64,000 nt of DNA from Haematococcus lacustris (Eukaryota; Chlorophyta; Chlorophyceae; Chlamydomonadales; Haematococcaceae): assembly GCA_030144725.1 (NCBI GenBank), contig JASKMD010000006.1:6893869-6957868 (forward strand), in the 5' to 3' direction. Below, in pieces: positions 45,701 to 57,566 of this stretch (positions are counted from its first letter, which is position 1; each line of letters starts with the position of its first letter). The notes under the pieces were generated by a model, which saw only the letters and a list, made by a program, of their open reading frames with translations, made no database searches and was not told where the DNA came from. The position numbers and the translations under genes are program-made.

Positions 45701-48700
45701 AGGGCATGGGCCGGAGCATGGACTAGGCCTGGGGTCGGTGTTGCGCCAGTGGGTGGTGCTGAGGTTGGGGCTGGGGCTGGGGCTGGGTCACAGGCAGGGG
45801 CAGGGGCAGGGGCAGGGGCAGGGGCAGGGGCAGGGGCAGGGGCAGGGGCAGGGGCAGGGGCAGGGGCAGGGGCAGGGGCAGGGGCAGGGGCAGGGGCAGG
45901 GGCAGGGGCAGGGGCAGGGGCAGGGGCAGGGGCAGGGGCAGGGGCAGGGGCAGGGGCAGGGGCAGGGGCAGGGGCAGGGGCAGGGGCAGGGGCAGGGGCA
46001 GGGGCAGGGGCAGGGGCAGGGGCAGGGGCAGGGGCTGATGCCGTTGCTGTGTCTGTTGCTTGCGCTGGGGTATGGGCTGGAGGTGCGCTGAATGGCTTGA
46101 TGAGGGGATGGGGGGTAGCGGTTGGGATGGGGAGAGAAGGGAAAGATAACGAGCGCCCCTCGCTTGTAGACTCAGACGAAACAGCTTGGTGACCTGTGGT
46201 GTCATGTACAAAGAAGCATGATGGTCAGGATCTATGCAGATCTGTGATATCCCAATCTCACACACTTCTACCTCGGTTCATATTTCCCCTCATTTCCCCT
46301 CATCAATTGACCACACGATGCTTATGTTGTGAAGTAACCATTTGACCATGCATGGTGAACTCCATTTCTATGTATGGACCAGGGTTCTGGGCTCACCGCT
46401 GGGAAGGGGGAGGGGCCCCGGTGATGGCTGAGATTCAGTATCATTGTCCAGCCCAGAGGATTGTGGGGGGGTGTGCCCAGGGTCGTGGGATGGTTGTGGT
46501 GACGGTGAGGAAGGAGACTCAGGTGACACGATGGACATGGGCGGAGATGGCACTGGTGATGGAACGTCATTATCCTGCAGCGCGGACAATCGCCATGTGC
46601 CATGTGGTCCATCTGCCTGAACACCCTCTGCCTTTCCATGCATTTGGTGCGGATAACTTACCGACAATGGGTCAGCCATGTCACTTGGTGCCCTGTTCTT
46701 CCACTTGGGGTGCACATCGATCTGCATGGTAACACAAGAGCGGTTAGTCTGATCATATCACATTTGGTAATGCAACCCATACATCTATTTTACTAGGGTT
46801 GAGGAACGTACCAAAGAGCACCACTCTCCCTCAGTCTCCAGGGTACACTGCAGTAATCGCTGCCGAGCTACCATCCTCTTGGCATCATAACGAATGCCGG
46901 TTTGCATGCAGTTCCGCCTACGTGCATCATGGTATCTGTGGTCTTTGTTTGCATTCTAGATTAGACTAACCTTAATGACGTTTGATAGCATGCAAACTAT
47001 GTTGCTGTGTCGAAGGCATGTCGTCCTAGTTGTTCACCTGAAGCTTCGGCGCCATAAGTATTCCATGTGGATTAGCAGCCGCAGCTCATCACTCCAATCA
47101 TCCGTTTGCTGTGGGCACGTCCCATCAATGACCTCCCATTCTGCTTCTTTGACGTTCGCATTCAAAAACTCTACCAGGTTAGACTCCTCCTCTGGTGTAA
47201 GGCCCTGCGCCATCCCATCCAAGGCAAATTGTGTCTTGATTCATGTACTCACCGTATACCTAAGATTGCTGACAGGTTTGGAAGTCACTGACCTCTCCCC
47301 TGGGGCAGAAGATCACGAATATGTCATGTCTCGGGTACACAGCGATCAGCCGGCCCCCCATGGGGATGAAAAACACCTCGTACTTCGTTAGGCGGTAACG
47401 TTTCAATATAGCATGAGTTTTTAACGATCCTTTCATCACTTCATGGCCGATGCATGGGTCTAGACAATGGCCATCACGTCTGTCCCGATGGATGAAGAAG
47501 TTCTACATTGGCAAAGAAATATGAAGTCTACGCTCAGGTTGTATTCCCGTGCTGTGAATCTACGTATTAGCCCATACCTTCATGCGCCCAAGTGCCGTCC
47601 TCAGCACATTGTTGTCTAGGGTTTTGGGTCTATTGTTCCCATCAGGTCCTTGCTGCCAGAACATGCCTCCACCGGGTGGCAACGCAGCCTGTGAGGCCTT
47701 CACAATCACACATGGCACGGCGGGAAAGATGTTACTAGTCTCGGTAAGGGGTAAGGTTCTGTCGTTTTCATTGAGCTTAGCTTCATCTATTCATGCATGG
47801 TAAACTTACTTTGAGAATGTTCTTGAGTGGACGTGATGGTTGCTGCTGATGCTTGTCTGGTCCGGTAGCGTCACTTGGAGATGGGCGGGGTGCTGCACGA
47901 CCTCCAGGCTGCGCCTGCATTGATGTTTAGAGGATTTGTCTATGAGGGTATAGTCTTTAGGTGTTAGCTTATCAACCAAATGATGTCAAGATCATGTGTG
48001 GACGTAGGTGACTAGCGCAGACCTATATGGCCTTACCTTAGCTTCTTTAGATGTAACATGGGGGGCAGCTCCAGCAGTGTACGGTTGTGCATATTCTGCA
48101 TGGCAGCAACAAAGCATATCTACAGGTATGACCCACATTTCTGTACATGCATGAAGATGTCATGTGCTTATTGCGTGTCCCGGACACCACGTATCCGTGT
48201 GATTTGACCCATGCCTCAATACCTACCAGTTGCTTCTTCTGCTCCTGCTTCTGCTCCTGCTGCTGCTATGCGCATGGGGGGTGCTGGGCAGCCCTGGCTG
48301 GGTGGGGCCTGTGAAGCCCGCTTCCCTATACGAGCCGGGGGGGGCGGGCACAGGTCTGGCCCTTGGCTGCTGCTGGGGGTACCACCACTCCTGCTGTCAC
48401 CTGCACTTGCAGGGCCACCTGCACCACATGCTGCTGCTGCTGCTGCTCCTCCTGCTCCTGCTGCTGCTCCTGCCCTTGCTGCTGCTCCTGCCTTTGCTGC
48501 TGCTCCTGCTTCTGGTCCTGCTGCTGCTAGGCGCATGTGGGGGGCTGGGCGGCTCTGGCTGGGTGGGGCCTGTGAAGCCCGCTTCCCTATACGAGGCGGG
48601 GGGGGCGGGCACAGGTCTGTTGCTGCTGCTGGTGCTGTTGCTACTGTTGCTCCTGCTGCTCCTGCTGCTGCTCCAGACCCTGCTGCTGCTTTGGACCATG

Positions 48701-51700
48701 GTGCTGCCCTTGCGCCTGCTGCCGTTGCTGCTGCTCCTGTCCCTGCTGCTGCTGCTCCTGCTGCTGCTCCTGCCCCAGGGTGCATGGGGGAGGTTGGGCC
48801 CATGGGGGGGGCTGGCCGGTCCTGCTTGGGCTTGGGCTGTGAAACACGCCTCCCTGGACGAGGCGGGGAGGAGAGGGAGCGATCTGACCCCTGGCTGCTG
48901 CTCGGGGTACCACCACCCCTGCTGCCACCCACACTTGCTGGGCTACCTCCACCTGCTGCTGCTGCTGCTGCCGTTCCTGCCCCTGGGTGCATGTGGGGGG
49001 TTGAGCCCATGGGGAGGGCTGGCCGGCCATGGCCAGGCTTGGGCGGTGAAGCTCGGCGACCACGTTTGATCACACGTGTCCACTCTGGATCACTGTCCTC
49101 ACCACCTGCCCAAGCCTCCGCTGCTGTTGCTGCTGGTGCTGCTGCCACTGTTGCTGCCGCTGCTGCTGCTGCTGCCGCTGCTGCTGCTGTCGCTCCTGTA
49201 CCTGGGTGCATGGGCAGGGTTGGGCCCATGGGGAGGGCTGGCCGGCCCTGCTTGGGTTTGGCCTGTGAGGCCCGCTTCCCTGGCCGAAGGGGTGGGGCGG
49301 GCGGGTTCAGGCCTGACCCTTGGCTGCTGCTGGGGGTAGCACCACTCCTGCTGCCACCTGCACTTGCAGGGCTACCTGCACCACCTGCTGCTGCTGCTGC
49401 TGCTCTTGCCCTTGCTGTTGCTCCTGGTGCTCCTGCTGCTCCTGCTGCTGCTGCTGCTGCTCCTGCTGCTCCTGCTGCTGCTGCCCCTGCAGATTGCACG
49501 GTGGACGGTGGTGCTGCTGCTCGGGGACCTGCTGCTGCTGCTGCTGGGGCTGCTGGTCTTGTTGATGCTGCTGCGCCTGGTGCTGCTCTGGTAGCTGTTG
49601 CTGCTCCTGCAATTTGCACGGTGGATACCTTTCAGCCAGCATCGCATGTGCACGTGGTCGCCAACAGTACAAAGTTCATGGCTCACCGCTCAGGCCCAGA
49701 CGCAAGCCCACTTCCACAGCCTGGGCCAATGCAGCATTCGTTGGGGCTGCAAGCTGCTGCTGGCGGTTGTTAACCTGCATATATAATCAGCTCACTTACA
49801 GCGTGTCCTACCATGTCATTACATCTTCGCCGCCATTAGTCCTGCTCACCTGGACAGCGATGGCCTTGAGGTCCACCTCATTCGCGGTCAAACGCCTGCC
49901 GTCCTGACGCCCTAAAGCCAGGAAATGGTTGTCATCAACTCGCACCAAGTAGCAAGTCTCACCTTCGTCCATGCATGGGAAGTTTGGTGGCATGACAGCT
50001 TTGCTCTCCTCCCGGGTGAGCAAGCCTCGGGCATCTACTGGAGTAACATACCACTTCCCATCGCCCTCGTCTAGAACCTGCAGTTCGACTCCAAGGACTG
50101 CGGACATGAGCACCATGGAGGTGAAGCCACTCCATGCCCTGGGTTGCACGATGTCTGTCAGCAGGTGCTCTTCCAGCGATATGCTGGCAATTGTTGACTG
50201 TCCAGTCACAGGGTCCACCTCGTATCTGTCAGTGTCTGCATTTTCCAGCATCATCGCTAGGGTGCTGCTCTGGGGGGCAGCCTGGCCCCGGAAATGCTTG
50301 ATCATATTCATACCAATATCAAAGCAGGCCTGGCGTAGGTCTTTGTGCCCCTGCACATGTATGGCATCAGTTTTACGTGTATTCACTACATGCACTTTGC
50401 TGTCTTGCATACACATCAGCCTACAGCCATGTGATGTCATGTGACTGGGTATGGCATTCATTTACTGATGACACTATCAGGGCAGTGCGCTGTCATGTGA
50501 CGAGCCTCATTACCCTGGCCATGACACTCACTGTGATACTGCATAAACCGGCAATCATTGCCGCTGCTCGGTATGCGCAGTTGCCGTCCCCCAACACGTT
50601 GAAGGCGTACAAGCCCAGCAGCTGTAGCACATCACGCAACGCACGCTTCCTACCCATGTTGTAGGCGGTACATAGGTCACCCAAGGCTGGCCTGTTGCGA
50701 TGTGCCTGTATGGCACACATGATGTAGGTGTTGCATCAGGATGCAGATGTGCCTACCACCCTAGTCTGGGCTAGTTTCACCTGCATGGGTTGGACCTGAG
50801 CCTCATGCGCTGGCTGAGACTGGGTGGCTGACGCCTGCACATGGCACATCACTCAACACGGGCCTCAGCCTCGCAACACCATCATGGAAAAGTGATACCG
50901 ATGCCACCCAGACAATTGCTTGGTCCTCACCAAGGTCGATCCTGGCTGGGAAGGCGCCAGCTGGGTGTCCTGCATGCGAGGGCTGGCAGGGGTTAGGCTG
51001 GGCTGGCTGGGCAAGGTTGCCAAGGTCTTGGTGATGCTGGCATAGGTCTCCTGCATGCATTAAGGCGACATGAAGAGTTATGGTTAACAGCATGTAATGC
51101 CAACATGCGTGTCGCACATGTTGCTCATGTTCCTCAAGCATGAGGTCCCTGCACCTCACCTGGGAGGAGCCCAGGTCAAGGTGGGGGTGCACCAGCTCCA
51201 TCAGCCCGCGATGCACTGTTGGCAGCCACTCCTCGCCAACTTCCTTGTTCTGCCCGTCACCTGATGCATCACACAACACGGATAACATGAGGTAAGTCCA
51301 TGCTGCCAGGACATGCTCCATGCGTCATTTCACTTGCAAACTGCAACATGGAACATGCTGTCTGCTGAACAAGCATGCAACACGTGCTACTCACTGCGCC
51401 AGGTCCAGTACCACTCAGCCAGGTTGAAGAAGGGCTGAAACAGCGGTGGTGTGTCTTCCGTATACATGCCCTGCATGCGCCTTTCCATGTCTCGGTAACG
51501 CTGGCGGGTGGTGCGCATCTGGTTCACAGCTGAGTCTGAGCTGTCGGTGTTGTTGTCGTTGATGTTGCTGACGATCCTGCAGGCCCAGCAGGTGCATTGT
51601 GCGTTGAACGCCCGGAGCATGGTGCGTTGTGTAGGTCACATGGTGCACCAGTCACACCTGTCCTGCAATTCTGTCAGCTGCTTCTTAGTTGGGAGGTATG

Positions 51701-52700
51701 CTTTGGCATGAAATAATGACATGCAGCTGATGGCCATGCCATTCACTGCGTTCTTCAGCCAAGCTGGCACCTCAGGGTTGAGGTAGGGCCCAGGAACCTG
51801 TAGTACACAATGTTTGATGCTGTCAATGCATGTCATGCCAATGTGTATTAATGAATGCAGTGTGCAGGGTACGCACCACGTCTGGGCTGCGCGGGTAGAG
51901 GGACTGCACCGCCCATGCCATCACCCGGCACAGGAGTTCAGTTGAGGGCAACATAGCGGCGTCGATGATGAGCTCCCCCACTGCAAGTGTTGACGCGAAC
52001 AAGGCTGCATCGACGAAAATGGATTCGTTGCTCTGCATTTGTGAGTGTGCTGGCAGCGGTGTCTGTGTTACTGCGATGAGCGGCTACGATGGATGTGCAC
52101 AAGTTGTGCTGATTGCATGACAGTACAGCAGTAACGAACAAAAATCTGGATGTTCAGGGTCTTCAAGCCCCGCATCAGCGGGTCCTCCAGCATCCGCTTC
52201 AACCCCTTGGACAGCATGTCAAACCCCTCCACCACCAGGTGCTCCACATTGGGGAAGTTGGGCATCATCTTGGCAGCTAGCCAGGTGTCCACATTCAGGT
52301 CGACGTATGGGTAGTCGCCGGCAACAATTCTCACCCGTCGGATGGCCGGACAATGGCCCAGCTGACCGATTGCCCCTTCCACCAGGTACCGGCTTTTCAT
52401 GTCGATGTGCGTCCTCCGCTGCCACAACGTCAAGGTCATGGGCAGCCCCCGCCCCCGCAATGCCATCACGTTGTCGTGGGTCAGGAAGCCGCTGTAGGAC
52501 ATGTCGTCGATGTTTAAGCTGAGGTTGCTGATGGTGCGCAGACATGATATGCGGCAGGCTTTGCTGGCTTTGTTGAGATTGGGCCCGTCGCCAGCTCTGA
52601 TGGCCTCGCTGGTGATGAGCTCAAACACCGCTGATGGCAGTGCCAACGCGTTGATTTGTTGGGCCGGGACGGCTCGCTGCTGGGCTGATGGGGGCTCCAT
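41192..52700 (-). CDS. Giant transposon protein: F-box/LRR-like, OTU protease, coiled coil, 2OG-dioxygenase-like (with lesions)
   Basis: About 24 exons, ATG at 52700, TAA at 41192, roughly 2,800 residues. Exons (high to low): 52700-52140, 52032-51877, 51797-51658, 51576-51395, 51260-51160, 51050-50931, 50834-50781, 50705-50532, 50350-49850, 49774-49687, 49606-48227, 48095-48037, 47914-47810, 47739-47578, 47502-47293, 47204-47038, 46935-46812, 46721-46397, 46193-44553, 44392-~44038, 43960-43850, 43735-43625, 43546-43220 (with SINE), 42725-41192 (one-base frameshift). All junction phases agree except the 44038 donor. The N-terminus (ALPSAVFELI, then PNVEHLVVEG, LKTLNIQ) is F-box/LRR-like, weakly supported. 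The acidic tail is rich in Glu. It could be more than one gene, but no internal stop forces that. Confidence 0.7.
42768..43140. repeat. (GGGCTA)n hexanucleotide array in an intron of the giant gene
   Basis: Around 55 GGGCTA/GGGTTA/GGCTAT hexamers. In the sense of the minus-strand gene it reads CCCTAG, the same sense-strand motif as the intron array at 60424-60808 in the divergent transposase gene. Confidence 0.95.
43246..43470 (+). mobile_element. tRNA-derived SINE inserted in an exon
   Basis: The head resembles a tRNA gene: box A TGGCTCAGTTGG (43269-43280) and box B-like GGTCGCAAGATCAAACC (43307-43323). The tail ends in a run of about 28 T. Perfect 13-bp duplications TCCACTTGTTTGC flank it (43233-43245 and 43470-43482, sharing the last T). 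Removing it with one duplication restores a 90-base, phase-0 exon in the minus-strand gene. The T tail is unusual for a SINE of this orientation. Confidence 0.85.
43625..43960 (-). repeat. Tandemly duplicated 37-codon exon with flanking introns
   Basis: Exons 43960-43850 and 43735-43625 are both 111 bases and encode GTGPQLRADAQAPPPKPAA.. and GTGPQLRPVAQEPPPQPAA... Flanking intron sequence (CAAATGGTGCTCTGAATG, TATCGACRCATGTGATCATG) is duplicated too, with a period of about 225 bp. A third, partly related exon (TASKPAAPAATTSAGRKRGR) follows at 43546. Confidence 0.85.
44038..44392 (-). other. Gln/Glu-rich coiled-coil exon
   Basis: Encodes VDVNRLINMVLQLDERQN, then a long heptad pattern (LERQLRQQNDTVLRLQQQLQ, QMQKQMLQQEQQVKKQMEQM). 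Likely a multimerisation helix. The donor at 44037 is uncertain because the phase does not fit the next exon. Confidence 0.65.
44553..46193 (-). other. 546-codon (Ala-Pro)n exon
   Basis: Acceptor and donor phases match neighbours on both sides (HQAVSSESTSEGRSLSFPSL at the start, DTSPADAAN at the end). Between them the minus strand encodes nearly uninterrupted Ala-Pro dipeptides, including a perfect hexanucleotide run at 45796-46035. Likely an extended, stiff linker. A plus-strand Gly-Ala frame over the same DNA is its shadow. Confidence 0.7.
48227..49606 (-). other. Ala/Pro-rich exon with basic repeat motifs
   Basis: A 1,380-base exon, open throughout. About five degenerate repeats of roughly 75-110 residues each hold SSSQGS, PPRPGKRASQ, KPKQGRPALPMG and HPG motifs separated by poly-Ala. 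The RPGKRA and GRPA segments are AT-hook-like and may bind DNA; this is inference from composition. Confidence 0.7.
49850..50705 (-). other. OTU-type cysteine protease domain of the giant protein
   Basis: Exon 50705-50532 carries VLGDGNCAYRAAAMIAG, the OTU nucleophile motif (D-G-N-C; Cys codon 50577-50579). The next exon 50350-49850 has SGFTSMVLMSAVLGVELQVL, the expected helix-strand before the active-site end, and DDNHFLALG with the catalytic-type His (codon 49925-49927). OTU proteins cleave ubiquitin or related linkages. Spacing of about 170 residues between Cys and His is within the range known for OTU enzymes. Confidence 0.8.
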
Positions 52701-53088
52701 CGTGTTGTGGTGTGTACCGCACCCGACCGTATGATCGCTTGCGGGCGCTTGCACATGCAAGACTTCGGTATGGCTAATTATTCGTGTAGGGGCTATTGAG
52801 ACAGCCTGGTTGTAAGTTCCATATCTCTGACCAGAGCCAACTCGTAATACAATCGAGCACCCTTGCCAGTTAGGAGGTGATAGAGGCGGCCGAGGCACGT
52901 TGATATACATGACATATACACACACCTTGTCTCTTGCATGTTTGTTACTCCAAGGCTATGTCACACGTATGCAGTAACAGCTGTTTATACCATAACACAC
53001 AACTAACGGCTGAAGTCAAACTCAGCAATGGTGATGATGTTGACGGCCGCACTACATGGCTGTGATGGGAGCCTAACCCCAGCACTTA
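52701..53088. other. 5' flank of the giant minus-strand gene
   Basis: No ORF of note. Presumed promoter region, followed directly by the pogo-like element. Confidence 0.5.
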
Positions 53089-54473
53089 CACAGTAAAGTG
53101 CCTAATTCCGGCCACCCCGTTCCTCGTGTTCTCTCGTTTCTTCACCGAAAGCCCTCGTTTTCTTTTCGCGCATCGCATTGTTAGGTAGTTACAAGGGTGG
53201 TTGTCGGGTCGCGTTATGTTTGCGCGTTGTGGGAGGAGAGATCCTAGCACTGCCGGGACCGCCGGTTTTACCCGCATCCGGAGTTTTACATTAACAAAAA
53301 ATGGCTTTTCTACTTGCAGAGCTCAGCCCCCGGCCCTTGCTCAAATGACCACCGCTTCTGCCACACGCGGTAGGAGGTCTAGCAAAGCTTCTAACGGGGC
53401 GCGCCACAGGGCTAGCATGCTTGCAGCCGCCGCTCGGGCCCTCTTCAAGTACAAGAGGGGGGCTACGGGCCCTTCTGTGCGTGCTGTGGCAAACCAGCAT
53501 GGCGTCCCCCGATCCACCCTTAGATAATTTATCAGTAGGGGGGGTTAGGGTCGCTACAAGGGGGAGACCGACAGCTTTGACTGAGGCAGAGGAGATGAAG
53601 CTGGTCAGCATTGTCAAGGGGGCCCAAGCGCAGGGTAGGGGGTTGACTAGATTGGACCTCCTTGGAGCAGTGCAGTGGGCCTGCGAGGTCCGTGTGAGCA
53701 AGGGCCTGCCACACTTCTTCCCTAAAGCAAGCCCGAGCAGTAAATGAAGCCATTGAATTAAATTAGATTAATTAGTATGAATTAATATGAAATAAAACCA
53801 TACTAAACGAAGCCATTGAAGCATGCGTTTGCCAAGACGAGCCTTTACCCCTCCAACAAGGAGCAACTGCTGGCAGTTGCTAAAACCTCCATCCAAGCTG
53901 GCAAGAGCATGGCGACTCCAACACCATGGAAGCGCCTAAATGTGACCAACGATATGATGGATGCAGCTGTTAGTTGCTCAATGGAGGAGCAACCTACGTT
54001 GTATTTCCGGGCAGTGGACCAATTCTAGAACAGGCAGGAGCTGAAAGAGCAGGTTTTCATTAGGGCAGCTAAGTATGGTGGAGAGGCTCGCGTGTAGGGG
54101 GGGGGGCACATTGTAATGCATTAATTTTCGACTCACAACACAACTATCATCAACCATTTCTATTGCATTTGGTGATACCCCCCATGGTGAGTACATGCCT
54201 TAAATTGCAGGGTAGGGTTTAAGTCAAAGTTGGGAGTAATGCAAGTGGCCAGATTTAGGTAGAGTTAGTTTTGAAACACCCTATTTGGGGGGGTATGTCA
54301 GAGTTTTGGCCGCATTGTGACAAGCCTGTGAAGCCCAGGCATGAGTCTGCTACTGTTGAGCAGCAGGCTTCAAGCCCTACTCAGTGATATCAAGTTTATT
54401 CACTTTGGCGCGGTGGTGGAGAACTTGTGACGGTTTTGGCAAAGAAATGGCCGGATTTAGGCACTTTACTGTG
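53089..54473 (+). mobile_element. Pogo/mariner-like element, 1.39 kb, degenerate
   Basis: The 26-bp inverted ends, starting CACAGTAAAGTGCCTAA at 53089-53114 and mirrored at 54448-54473, differ at one position. TA flanks both sides (53087-53088, 54474-54475), the Tc1/mariner-type duplication. Plus-strand fragments include a psq-type helix-turn-helix (ALFKYKRGATGPSVRAVANQ, HGVPRSTLR) at 53421-53525. After a frameshift comes RGRPTALTEAEEMKLVSIVK, typical of pogo N-termini. A later fragment is at 53816-54028. A GAAGCCATTGAA direct repeat brackets an AT-rich patch at 53746-53819. The catalytic domain is largely missing. Confidence 0.8.
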
Positions 54474-54553
54474 TACACCAACCATACAACCATACAAGGC
54501 CACACTCAATGACGTGCTCGCAATTCTAACCAAGACCTTGAAAGCTACAGTAC

Positions 54554-57500
54554 CTACTCCAGCCCACTTCCCTCCTGCTCCTCCTCCTCTTCCTCACCCC
54601 TCCCCTCTACATCCCCCCCCTCCCCCACCCCTGCCTTGTCCCGCTGCTGCTGCTGCTGCTGCTGCTGCCCCGTCCCCTGCCCCGGCTGTCCTGCTGCCCC
54701 TGCTGCCTCCACGTCCCCCGACAGGACAGGTGCCGCAAGGGGGGGGTTGAGCTCCTTCTCCACCTCAGCCTCAAAGTCGGCAAAGGCCTTGTCCAGGATG
54801 GCCTACAGGAAAACCACACATCACATGGGTTGGTGCGCGGCGCAAGCATGACACCAGCAGGTAACCATGCGGTGAGCTGGGGTAGAGCCCACCTCCATCT
54901 TTCTGTCAGACCAGCGTGTGACGTCCCGCACCACATGGCTGACCTTTGTCTCCTACAAGCACGCATGCCAAAGACCTTCAACACTCATCCATGGGCATTG
55001 CATATGAGCTTAGGGGGCTGCATGTATACGGCACTCACCTCCATGTCATGCTTGCCGGCCACCCGGGAGACCAGCTCCTCGCCTTTGCGGTGCATCATCT
55101 CCATCCAGGTGACTGGGGGGAAGGCGATAGCCCAACCCTCTGGCAAGGGGAAGGAAGGCACTGCAGCGTACACATGCACATGGCACCCAAGAGGGTTATA
55201 CTTAACGCACACCATGAACAACACACAACATGCCCACAATGCACAACATGCACATAACATGCATAACATGTACTCGGTGCACAACATGCATGCAATGCAC
55301 AACATGCACACGGTGCACAATGCAATGCACAGGTACAGAGCCTTACCCCCAAACTCCTTCAGATGCTGGACCTGGCGCAAGCCCTCTGTCCATGAGGCGA
55401 GCACCGTCATCCTGTTGCCTGCCTTGCGGGTCACCCCGACATCCACGCCCCAGATCCGTGTTTGCTCCATGACTGCCGGGGAGATGGACTTGACGCGTTT
55501 CTGAGTTTCCACTAGCATTCCGAAGGCCCTGCAGTAGCACATCATGACAAGACAGTGACCATGGGGCACAACCTTGGCCAGCAAGTCATGGGACTCCTAC
55601 AACACAACGGGCACCCACTCGTTAATCAGGGTCTTAAACCTCTGGTAGGCGTTGTAGGGGGCAGGCAGGGTCCCAAACTCCTTGAACAAGCCCTTCATCA
55701 CTTCCGCGATGCAGAACTCCTCTGGCGTATCCCACTTGAACTCCTCAGGGAGTTTTTCCGACTTGACAATGTCCCCATGGGACAAGCCGGGTATGATAAA
55801 CAACCCTTGGCCCTGCATGAAGTCAGACATGGACCTCCATGGTATTGGGTTACAACGCTGACTACTATGGAACCGCTCATAACACATGCACCCACCTGCG
55901 GGAGCGTGTGGCACCGCATGCCCCACTTCCTCACTGCTGCACTGGCCAATGCCTTGGCCGCTTTCTCAACCGACACCTACACATCACAAGCACAACATGT
56001 GAGGTTGTGACATTGTAAAAAAATACATCCGCATGTCTTCATTTACCACACTCACCTCAAAATAGGTAGCGTCTTTCGTGATCTGCACAGCAAATACAAA
56101 GGTAGTCCGGTAAGCTGAACGAGGCAAGACAAGCAGGTCAGGGGGAGTTTGCATAGATACTAGCCAATTACTCTTACCATGCTCCTAGCAGACAGCCTGG
56201 TCGCTAGCGAGACCCTTTTGGACGGGGAGATGTCCAATCTGAACTCCTGGCCCTGCATGAGGCACCACATTGAGCATGATGCCGGATTTGCTGCATACCA
56301 TGCAAATGATAGGCTTAGTGAAGAATAACATCCACACACACAGACTCACACTCACCATTGAGCCACCTCCGACTTCCCCCTTCTCCATGCTGCGGGTGGA
56401 TGTGGAGGCCGGGGAGGAGAGGAGGGGGCCAACTGCCGGTGCCTACATCAGCAACCATACAAGGCCACACTCAACATGTGGTGCAACATGTGGTAACATG
56501 TGGTTCATACCCACATACATAACCGTACAACACACACACAGGCACACCTTACTGACACCACGGCTCCCGGTTGCACCATGAGCATGGGGTCCTGCTGGGG
56601 ACCCCACGCCACGCCGACTCCCAGCCACCCTCTTGAGCACAGGCTGGGTCTCGACCATGTCTTCGCCACTGTCCCCCGCCGGCTGCAGCCACACACGACC
56701 ACCATAATGGTGCAGCATGGCCAACGGGACACAAGGGCCGTGGAGTGTTGGGCAGCTGGCAGATGGAACATGAGCACATGTACAAACACAGACATCCACC
56801 CTGAGGTTCACACACCTGTCGCACTGCCTGGGCTGAGCCACGCTTAGTCCCTCCCACATGCACCACTGCTGCAGGACCAGGTTTACGTCCTGCTGCTGCA
56901 GCTGCTGAGCTGGGCGGCTGGGGTTGGGCTGCATCCTTCTGTCTCCGCTGCCTGCTGGCGGCTGACGGCTGGGGTAGGGGCTGCAGGGAGGCTGCAGGGG
57001 GGGCCGAGGCCTTGTTGGCACCAGACCGTGTGCTGACAGGTCGTGCGCTGGCTGCCTCCTGCGACACACTGTCCAGTAGGGGCTCGGCTGCATGCTCCTC
57101 ACCAGGGCCCTGCACAATCACATGCAAAGTCAACATACGCCTACCACATCAGGCTTTGAATGCATGTAGGGGGGATGAGGCAAGCACCAAGGAGCCACCT
57201 CACCTGCTGAGACGTGGACAAGGGGTACAGGTACACCTCGATGACGATGCCAACGGTCTCATTCCTCCATGTCACGAACGCTAGGCCAGTGTCGTCGAAT
57301 AGATTACGCCAAGTAGGCAGGCTGGTCCCCAGGTTAACCATGTGGCCTGCCATGGTGGTGTAGTCCTCTGGAGTATAGGGCACCTCAAGAACCGGCTCAC
57401 GATCTTCATCGAGGTACACACGATACAAGTTACCCGTTTTCTTCAGCAACTCTTCCATGGCTTTAGCGGTGAATGACTCTTGGCCGCGATGAATGCTCAT

Positions 57501-57566
57501 CGGGTCGCTTTCACTACCGCCAACATTGAAGATGACCTCTACATCGATGATGGTTGAGGCGGCCAT
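54554..57566 (-). CDS. Unknown transposon-associated protein, about 650 residues, with an in-frame TAG
   Basis: ATG at 57566. Phase-consistent exons 57566-57204, 57109-56816, 56682-56548, 56442-56356, 56252-56178, 56082-56056, 55976-55896, 55812-55347, 55160-55039, 54952-54893, 54802-54554. The N-terminus (MAASTIIDVEVIFNVGGSES, TPEDYTTMAGHMVNLGTSLP) is followed by a Pro/Ala/Arg-rich linker. A well-ordered region (EKAAKALASAAVRKWGMRC, GLFIIPGLSHGDIVKSEKLP, EFCIAEVMKGLFKEFGTLPA) comes next, then an acidic Gln/Glu-rich end. No known domain recognised. A TAG at 55597-55599 interrupts otherwise continuous coding sequence inside exon 8. Its head-to-head position with the transposase suggests a role in transposition, but this is inference. 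Confidence 0.75.

Noticed and set aside
44438..46192. 584-codon plus-strand Gly-Ala ORF
   Set aside because: Shadow of the minus-strand Ala-Pro exon, whose ends match the splice phases of its neighbours.
55597..55599. Reassigned TAG = Gln genetic code
   Set aside because: Some ulvophyte algae use this, but the ClpB gene here ends at a TAG at the expected position and the unknown transposon gene itself ends with TAG. A nonsense mutation is simpler.
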